DNA of 29,423 bases from Chloroflexota bacterium (GTDB taxonomy: Bacteria; Chloroflexota; Anaerolineae; Anaerolineales; Anaerolineaceae). Both the position numbers and the translations under genes were made by a program. The DNA lies in contig JAEYTI010000040.1 of NCBI GenBank assembly GCA_023434145.1, forward strand, positions 1 to 29,423. Direction: 5' to 3'. Below the pieces are notes generated by a model. The model was not told the origin of the DNA and ran no database searches. It was given only the letters and a program-made list of their open reading frames with translations. Positions 24,675 through 29,423 of the stretch are shown one piece after another; position 1 is the stretch's first letter; the number at the start of each line of letters is the position of its first letter.

Positions 24675-24734
24675 TGTAAAGCTAGCTTAACATTATAATA
24701 ACACGAGTTTTAAAAATGTCAAGCTGGCTTTACA
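24675..24734 (-). promoter_or_regulatory. promoter with two palindromic operators
   Basis: TGTAAAGCTAGCTTAACA (24675-24692) and TGTCAAGCTGGCTTTACA (24717-24734) are 18-base near-palindromes whose centres are 42 bases apart. On the minus strand the second contains a perfect TTGACA -35. TATAAT (19 bases on) or TATTAT (16 bases on) lies next to the first site. Autoregulation by the XRE protein is likely. Confidence 0.65.
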
Positions 24735-24757
24735 TATTCATTTTTGATAGTTGACTA

Positions 24758-24786
24758 TTGCAACCAAAGTTGTGTGATTCTATAAT
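24758..24786 (+). promoter_or_regulatory. putative leaderless promoter of the DHFR-like gene
   Basis: TTGCAA (24758-24763) and TATAAT (24781-24786) are separated by 17 bases. The ATG lies six bases after the -10, so the mRNA would begin at the start codon. Confidence 0.6.
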
Positions 24787-24792
24787 AGTAGC

Positions 24793-25389
24793 ATGAGAAA
24801 ACTGGTTGTTCTGACATTTGTATCGATGGACGGCGTGATGCAGGCTCCCGGCGGCAAAGGCGAGGACCCTTCTGGCGGCTTCAACCTGGAGGGCTGGACG
24901 GTGCCTTTCTTCGATGAGAGGCTCGGCGAGGAAATGGGCAAGCAGATGGGCCAGCCCTTTGATTTGCTGCTGGGCCGCAAGACGTACGACATTTTCAAGC
25001 CCTACTGGTCGCGGCAGGGCGATGATGACCCGATCAATTCGGCCAGAAAGTACGTGGTCACGCGCGGAACGGTGAACATGGACTGGAAAGAGACCGTCCC
25101 AGTCACCGGCGACGTGGTGGCGGAGATCCGCAGGATCAAGGAGCAGGACGGCCCCATGCTCCAGGTGCACGGCAGCAGCGATTTGATCCAAACCCTTCTA
25201 GCCCACGATCTGGTGGATGAACTGTGGCTGAAAATCTTCCCGGTGGTGCTGGGCAGCGGCAAGCGGCTGTTCGGCTCGGGCACGATCCCAGGGGCCTTTA
25301 CGCTGGTAGAGTCAAATGTCTCGCCAAGCGGGGTGATTGTGGCATCCTACCGCCGCAACGGCGACGTACTGACAGGCACGTTCGAGTAA
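24793..25389 (+). CDS. dihydrofolate reductase/RibD C-terminal domain family protein
   Basis: The 198-residue protein has the DHFR/RibD reductase fold. The N-terminus MRKLVVLTFVSMDGVMQAP is typical, as are DLLLGRKTYDIFKPYW (about residues 57-72), ARKYVVTRG and the nucleotide-binding GPMLQVHGSSDLIQTLLAHDLVDELWL...PVVLGSGKRLF. It probably uses NADPH; the substrate of this YyaP/YwjB-like group is unknown. It is transcribed alone, without a Shine-Dalgarno, from a promoter placed directly before the ATG. The gene is followed by a long repeat-rich region. Confidence 0.88.
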   Translation: MRKLVVLTFVSMDGVMQAPGGKGEDPSGGFNLEGWTVPFFDERLGEEMGKQMGQPFDLLLGRKTYDIFKPYWSRQGDDDPINSARKYVVTRGTVNMDWKETVPVTGDVVAEIRRIKEQDGPMLQVHGSSDLIQTLLAHDLVDELWLKIFPVVLGSGKRLFGSGTIPGAFTLVESNVSPSGVIVASYRRNGDVLTGTFE

Positions 25390-25453
25390 GATACCCTACT
25401 TCCGCAGGGGCACAGCGAGACAGTATCTTTTCCAAAATAATCGGCAAGCGCAT

Positions 25454-25704
25454 CCCGCGGGGAAGATCCTCACCCCCCGGCCCCCTCTCCGGTTGTGCTC
25501 TTTGGGTTGTAAGTTGGAGTTGACGGGCGCAACCCGCAAAACCAGAGAGGGGGTGACTTGTTCTGCAAGTCATGTTGGTTAGCAAGGCACCCCTCTTCAG
25601 ATTTGCGGGTTGCGTCAACCAGATTGAACAAAGTGCCACAACAGCACATCTGGAGAGGAGGTCGCGGTGATACTGCGATAGGGGGTGAGGATCTTGCCCG
25701 CGGG
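25454..25704. repeat. CCTCACCCCC-type palindromic element (251 bp)
   Basis: Outer termini CCCGCGGGGAAGATCCTCAC and their complement (GTGAGGATCTTGCCCGCGGG) bound it. An inner inverted pair is GAGAGGGGGTGACTTGTTC and GCAAGGCACCCCTC. It shares this inner pair with the reverse complement of 28190-28362 and its right half with 7675-7800. It has no gene. Confidence 0.7.
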
Positions 25705-25794
25705 CAATTCGTTGATAATGTTGGAACACATGCTATCCTGCCTGGCGGCAGACGCTCGGGCACATCCTTCGTGACCATATCCAGACAAAACGAA

Positions 25795-26045
25795 CCCCAC
25801 GAAGGTGGGGTTTTGGGGAGTAGCTGGGGGTTTATGAAGATTGACAAATCAATACGTGGATCGGAGCGGTTCCCCGCTTCCTTCGCCTGGGGGTTAAAAC
25901 CCCCGGCTCATCACCGAAGCCCCACCTTCGTGGGGCTAAGAGACAACCCGGATGCACATGCAGGTGCGGGGAAAACCGACCAATTTCGCTGGGCGGCCAT
26001 TCGCGAACCGCTTTTGCGTCGGAAGGGAACCCCACGAAGGTGGGG
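25795..26045. repeat. three copies of a CCCCAC-N4-GTGGGG hairpin
   Basis: The palindromic hairpin CCCCACGAAGGTGGGG occurs at 25795-25810 and 26030-26045, and in inverse orientation at 25920-25935, about 110-125 bases apart. Two copies lie in the element starting at 25822; the first lies just outside it. Confidence 0.6.
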
Positions 26046-26142
26046 TTTTGCTGTCCTAGCCGTGGCTTTAGCCGCCAGGCGACAAGAATCGCAGGCGTTT
26101 CAATCCGCGTATTAATTCGTTAATCCGCATCACCCACCAGGC
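25822..26142. repeat. GCCTGGGGGT-type inverted-repeat element (321 bp)
   Basis: The left end (AGCTGGGGGTTTATGA then ATTGACAAATCAATACGTGG) and the complement of the right end (GCCTGGTGGGTGATG then GATTAACGAATTAATACGCG) match each other and the termini of 22124-22395. The interior differs between the two. The element ends nine bases before the stop codon of the regulator gene at 26152. Between 25390 and 26151 I see no gene. Confidence 0.65.
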
Positions 26143-26151
26143 AACTACGCA

Positions 26152-26805
26152 TCACTCAATCAAACCCATCTGCATTGCCACCGACACCGCCGCGGCTCGT
26201 GAGTCGACGCCCAGTTTGTTGTAGATGCTGTCGAGATGCGCCTTCACCGTGCGTTCCGAAATCCCCAGGCGCAGGGCGATCTCCTTGCTGCGCTCGCCTT
26301 TCGCCGCGCCGGCCAGCACCTCTTTCTCGCGCTCGCTGAGGGTTACCGAGGCGGGTTTGGCTTGCGGGCGCTCGGGGGCGCTGTGCGTGTGCGACAGCAC
26401 CCGCGCCAGGATGTCTGGCTTGAGCAGGGTTTGCCCCTGCGCGGCGGCGCGGATGGTGCTGAACAGCGTCTCGCGGTCGGTGTCTTTCAGCAGGTAGCCT
26501 TTGGCCCCGGCGCGCAGGCCGCGCATCATCAGGTCATCCTCGTTGAAGGTTGTCAGGATCACCACGGCCACCTCGGGCTGCTCTACGCGCAGGTGTTCGA
26601 TGGCCGTCAGCCCGTCCATGCCGGGCATGCGCAGGTCCATCAGGATCACGTGCGGGCGCAGATCGGCGGCGATGCGCAGCGCCTCGGCCCCGTCGGAGGC
26701 TTCCCCGGCGAATTCCATATCCTCGGCGGTCTCCAGGATCAGGCGCAGGCCCTGGCGGATGATGAGATGGTCGTCGGCGACCAGGACGCGGATGGGATCA
26801 GTCAC
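26152..26805 (-). CDS. NarL/LiaR-type response regulator
   Basis: The 217-residue protein has a receiver domain (acidic pair in VADDH, phosphoacceptor D57 in VILMDLRMPG, T in ILTTF, K in YLLKDTD). A linker rich in Pro and Ala and a LuxR-type HTH (LSEREKEVLAGAAKGERSKEIA...SERTVKAHLDSIYNKLG) follow. The frame continues upstream, but GTG 26805 is the likely start: it has GGAG seven bases before it and overlaps the kinase stop by eight bases, a coupled pair. Targets are unknown; the nearby ABC ATPase is a candidate. Confidence 0.9.
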   Translation of the reverse strand: MTDPIRVLVADDHLIIRQGLRLILETAEDMEFAGEASDGAEALRIAADLRPHVILMDLRMPGMDGLTAIEHLRVEQPEVAVVILTTFNEDDLMMRGLRAGAKGYLLKDTDRETLFSTIRAAAQGQTLLKPDILARVLSHTHSAPERPQAKPASVTLSEREKEVLAGAAKGERSKEIALRLGISERTVKAHLDSIYNKLGVDSRAAAVSVAMQMGLIE

Positions 26806-28051
26806 GGTTGGGCTCCGGTATGCCGTTGGGGTAGGGAACGTGGATGCGCAGGGTCGTGCCCGCGCCGGGCCGGGTATCGATCTCGAATGTGCCGCCCGCC
26901 AGCCGCACCCGTTCGCGGATGCCCAGCAGCCCGTAGTGCCCCGGCTGCGCGTTGGCTTCCACCGGTTCAAAACCCGTGCCATCATCCCGCACCGTCAGGC
27001 GCAGCCCTTCTACACGGCTGGCTGCGGTGACTTCCGCGCGGGCGGCGCGGGCGTGCCGGGCGATGTTGGTTAGCGCCTCGGCGAGCATGCGCTGCACCGG
27101 CTCGCACAACGCAGGCGGAACGGGCACGGTAAGATCGGCCTCCAGGCGGCAGGGGATGCCCGTGGCCTCGGTGAAGCGCCGTACCTCACCGCGCAGCATC
27201 TCGTCGAAGTCGGCGGGCTGTTCGGCAGAGGATTGGCGCAGGTCATCAATAGCCCGGCGCGCCTCGGTGAGCGTGCTGCGCGCCTGGGTCATGGCCGATT
27301 GGATGATGCCCCGCGCGCGCTCGGCGCGGCTGGCCGAGAGGTGCGCGTCGGCGGCTTCGAGCTGGAGGATCAGCCCGGCCAGCCCCTGCGAGAGCGTGTC
27401 GTGCAGCTCGCGGGCCATGCGCTGGCGCTCGCTGGTGATGGTCAGCGCCTCTACCTGCGAGGCATACTCCGAGAGCTGGCGGTTGGCCCGTTCTAAATCG
27501 GCGGCGAGCTGCTGGGCCTTGGCGCGCTCCTCCGTCTGGCGGTTGTACAGCGTGACGTAGATGATGACAAACACCAGCACCGGCCCGATCCCCAGCAGCC
27601 ACCACTGGAATTCCTGCCAGCCGTTGAGCATGCCATAGCTGATAAAAGACAACAGTATGTAGTAAGCAATCACAGCGATTCCGCGCCAGGTGAGCCCCAG
27701 GAAACCCACCGTCATCCCCACCAGACTCATATACAGGCCCATCGATAGCATCGGGTTCTGCCCGATCAGGTTGAGGATGAACGCCAGCAAGCCCTGCCCC
27801 AGCAGATAGCCCAGGATGATGGGCATGCGGAACGGCAGGCGGAACGAGATCCAGTACAGGCCGATGTGCACCGCCATCAGCACGCCAAAGGGGATGGCGC
27901 GCGCAGGCTGCTGCAAGCTGGGCGTGGTGTAAATGGCCCAAACGGTGATGCCGGTGAGAACCAGGCTGACGAAGTAGAAGAACGGCAACTCCGCCCCCTG
28001 CTGAGGGGCCGGAGGGCAGGTATTTTCCGAGGTGGGGGTAGGCTTGTTCAT
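26798..28051 (-). CDS. DesK/LiaS-like sensor histidine kinase
   Basis: The 417-residue kinase has about six membrane helices (residues 24-168), a short coiled coil, a HisKA_3 with H217 (RMARELHDTLSQGLAGL) and an HATPase (MLAEALTNIARHA, VRDDGTGFEP, HYGLLGIRERV). It has almost no extracellular loops, like the DesK, LiaS and other membrane-sensing kinases. It is translationally coupled to the regulator at 26152. The start lacks a Shine-Dalgarno; TAGAAT seven bases before the ATG suggests a leaderless mRNA. Confidence 0.88.
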   Translation of the reverse strand: MNKPTPTSENTCPPAPQQGAELPFFYFVSLVLTGITVWAIYTTPSLQQPARAIPFGVLMAVHIGLYWISFRLPFRMPIILGYLLGQGLLAFILNLIGQNPMLSMGLYMSLVGMTVGFLGLTWRGIAVIAYYILLSFISYGMLNGWQEFQWWLLGIGPVLVFVIIYVTLYNRQTEERAKAQQLAADLERANRQLSEYASQVEALTITSERQRMARELHDTLSQGLAGLILQLEAADAHLSASRAERARGIIQSAMTQARSTLTEARRAIDDLRQSSAEQPADFDEMLRGEVRRFTEATGIPCRLEADLTVPVPPALCEPVQRMLAEALTNIARHARAARAEVTAASRVEGLRLTVRDDGTGFEPVEANAQPGHYGLLGIRERVRLAGGTFEIDTRPGAGTTLRIHVPYPNGIPEPNRD

Positions 28052-28058
28052 CGATTTG

Positions 28059-28064
28059 ATTCTA
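28059..28064 (-). promoter_or_regulatory. -10-like box close to the kinase start
   Basis: TAGAAT on the minus strand lies seven bases before ATG 28051. The -35 is not clear. Confidence 0.35.
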
Positions 28065-28189
28065 TACCATCTGCTGCGTTTCCTCTACTGGCTGAACGTA
28101 CCATGTACGAACGTACAGGTGCGGTCGATGATCGAAGGGTCGATGGCAGGGGAGGGGGAAGCGGATATAGTTGATGACGTACGGGAAAA

Positions 28190-28362
28190 CGCCTCACCCC
28201 CGCCCCTGCCATTTCGCAGGAGCGGCGAAATAGAGAGGGGTGCCTTGCAAATTAAGGTGAATTGCAGAATAGATATCCCTAACTTGCATACCGACACTTG
28301 TGCGGAACAAGTCACCCCTCTCTATTTTTCGAAGAAAAATGGAGTGGGGCGGGGGTGAGGCG
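28190..28362. repeat. CCTCACCCCC-type palindromic element (173 bp)
   Basis: The ends CGCCTCACCCCCGCCCC and GGGGCGGGGGTGAGGCG are perfectly inverted. An inner pair (GAGAGGGGTGCCTTGC and CAAGTCACCCCTCTC) is related, in reverse, to that of 25454-25704. It sits between the divergent kinase and ABC genes, 46 bases before the ABC start codon, in the place where promoters should lie. Confidence 0.7.
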
Positions 28363-28408
28363 ATCTTCCCCCACAAACTCACAATCACACTCTTCGAAGG
28401 AGTTTCTC

Positions 28409-29362
28409 ATGTCTTCTCAAGCTATTGAAGTAACCAACCTGCGCAAGACCTTTGGCAAAAATGGCTCGGCCATTCACGCGGTGGACGGGGTCGATTTCTC
28501 CGTCCACACCGGCGAGATCTTCTCGCTGCTGGGGCCCAACGGCGCCGGCAAGACCACCACCATCTCGATGCTCTCGTGCCTGCTGCGCCCCACCGATGGC
28601 GACGCGCGGATCTACGGTCGCTCGATCACCGGCGACCCGATGGGCGTGAAATCGGTGCTGGGCGTGGTTCCGCAGGATATCGCCCTGTACGAGGACATGA
28701 CCGCCCGCGAGAACCTGATGTTCTGGGGCCAGATGCAAGACCTGACCGGCGCGCAGCTCAAAAAGCGCGTCGACGAAGTACTGGAGCTGATCGGCCTCAC
28801 CGACCGGCAGAATGAGCGCGTCAACAAGTACTCGGGCGGGATGAAGCGGCGCGTCAACATCGGCGCGGCCCTGCTCCACCAGCCCAAAGTGATCTACATG
28901 GACGAGCCGACCGTCGGCATCGACCCGCAGAGCCGCCGCAGCATTCTCGACAGCGTGGTGCAGCTCAAGCAGCAGGGCCTGACGGTGCTCTACACCACCC
29001 ATTACATGGAAGAGGCCGAAGAGCTTTCGGACCACATCGCCATTATGGACAAGGGTAAGGTGATCGCCTGCGGCACGAACGCAGAACTGGTGCGCGCGGT
29101 GGGCGAGGTTGACCGCATCCGCTTGAATGTGCAGGGCGAAACGGTCCCGGTGGACGTGTGGAAATCCGCGCCTGGCGTGCGCCAGATCACTGCGGATGAC
29201 GGCGACGGGCTGATCCTGCTGGTGGATGACGCCAACCGCGCCCTGCCGCGCCTGTTCGAGATTGCCGCCGCTGCCGATATCCGCATTACCTCGGTAGAGA
29301 TCCAGGAGCCGAACCTCGAAGCCGTGTTCCTGCACTACACCGGCAGGGCCCTGCGGGACTAA
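28409..29362 (+). CDS. ABC transporter ATP-binding protein (DrrA-like)
   Basis: The 317-residue protein is a complete ABC ATPase: Walker A GPNGAGKT (42-49), Q-loop VVPQDIALYEDMTARENL, signature YSGGM, Walker B VIYMDEPTVGID and H-loop YTTHYMEEAEEL. The C-terminal extension of about 80 residues is like DrrA/NatA-type exporters for lipids, drugs or antibiotics. ATG 28409 has AAGGAG six bases upstream; the longer frame from 28298 runs through a repeat element. No permease gene is in the window, and a hairpin follows directly. It diverges from the two-component pair at 26152-28051, as LiaRS or BceRS-like systems often do with transporters. Confidence 0.93.
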   Translation: MSSQAIEVTNLRKTFGKNGSAIHAVDGVDFSVHTGEIFSLLGPNGAGKTTTISMLSCLLRPTDGDARIYGRSITGDPMGVKSVLGVVPQDIALYEDMTARENLMFWGQMQDLTGAQLKKRVDEVLELIGLTDRQNERVNKYSGGMKRRVNIGAALLHQPKVIYMDEPTVGIDPQSRRSILDSVVQLKQQGLTVLYTTHYMEEAEELSDHIAIMDKGKVIACGTNAELVRAVGEVDRIRLNVQGETVPVDVWKSAPGVRQITADDGDGLILLVDDANRALPRLFEIAAAADIRITSVEIQEPNLEAVFLHYTGRALRD

Positions 29363-29369
29363 ATATTAT

Positions 29370-29423
29370 TTGTGTTGGTTGATTGGGCGCCGTAGTGGCG
29401 CCAAAAAACAACAAAAAAAAAAA
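29370..29423 (+). terminator. hairpin with GGTTGATTG core, broken at the window end
   Basis: TGTTGGTTGATTGGGCGCC is followed by GTAGT and GGCGCC, giving a 6-bp stem, and then A-rich bases to the end. The expected continuation of the right arm (CAATCAACCAACAC) is only partly matched by AAAAAACAACAAA. It begins eight bases after the ABC stop. Confidence 0.45.

Noticed and set aside
25558..26115. Open frame of 185 codons in the repeat region
   Set aside because: It runs through two repeat elements and several hairpins, and its translation resembles no protein family.

Overview
The window is about 60% GC with short intergenic gaps. It carries chromosomal, mostly housekeeping or accessory genes of a bacterium. 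A secreted delta-60 repeat protein ending in a short '..IYLPAMVK' tail, several NarL-class two-component systems and many palindromic intergenic repeats point to the phylum Chloroflexota (Anaerolineae/Caldilineae-like). That assignment is inference from gene style, not from a marker gene. There is no rRNA, tRNA, CRISPR array, prophage or transposase gene that I can see.

Layout. 1-2216: DUF2254 membrane protein and a convergent methyltransferase. 2462-4921: secreted delta-60 repeat protein. 4973-7538 (minus): YdeI-like protein, squalene-cyclase-fold protein and a membrane PH-like protein. 7791-12149 (minus): aldo/keto reductase and an orphan kinase with six PAS domains. 12241-14479: fluoride channel, HAD protein and a divergent D-2-hydroxyacid dehydrogenase. 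14612-15103: DUF1579 protein. 15393-16409: terpene-synthase-like protein. 16860-21175 (minus): a four-gene operon, see below. 21338-22036: unknown protein with a possible nuclease core. 22475-23848: DUF454 protein and a CDF metal exporter. 23993-24662: small membrane protein with a disrupted XRE regulator. 24793-25389: DHFR/RibD-fold reductase. 26152-28051 (minus): second NarL-class two-component pair. 28409-29362: ABC transporter ATPase.

The most interesting part is 15250-21260. Reading the minus strand from 21175, the genes are a 74-residue peptide with Trp at the third position from its C-terminus, a class I isoprenyl synthase, a polytopic histidine kinase with a PDZ-like insert, and a NarL/ComA-type regulator. 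This is the gene content of the Bacillus ComQXPA quorum-sensing system (prenylated-tryptophan pheromone), in the order X-Q-P-A. The promoter is preceded by an inverted repeat, CTGTGG-N4-CCACAG, that resembles the ComA box and abuts a TTGACT -35. A 16/20 match to this site lies in the same position before a candidate promoter of the terpene-synthase-like gene at 15393, which suggests one regulon.

Intergenic DNA carries three kinds of repeat: long perfect hairpins mostly just after stop codons, a family of elements with CCTCACCCCC termini (four copies), and a family with termini beginning GCCTGGGGGT (two copies). Four genes have a -10 box only 6-7 bases before the ATG and no Shine-Dalgarno, which suggests leaderless mRNAs.
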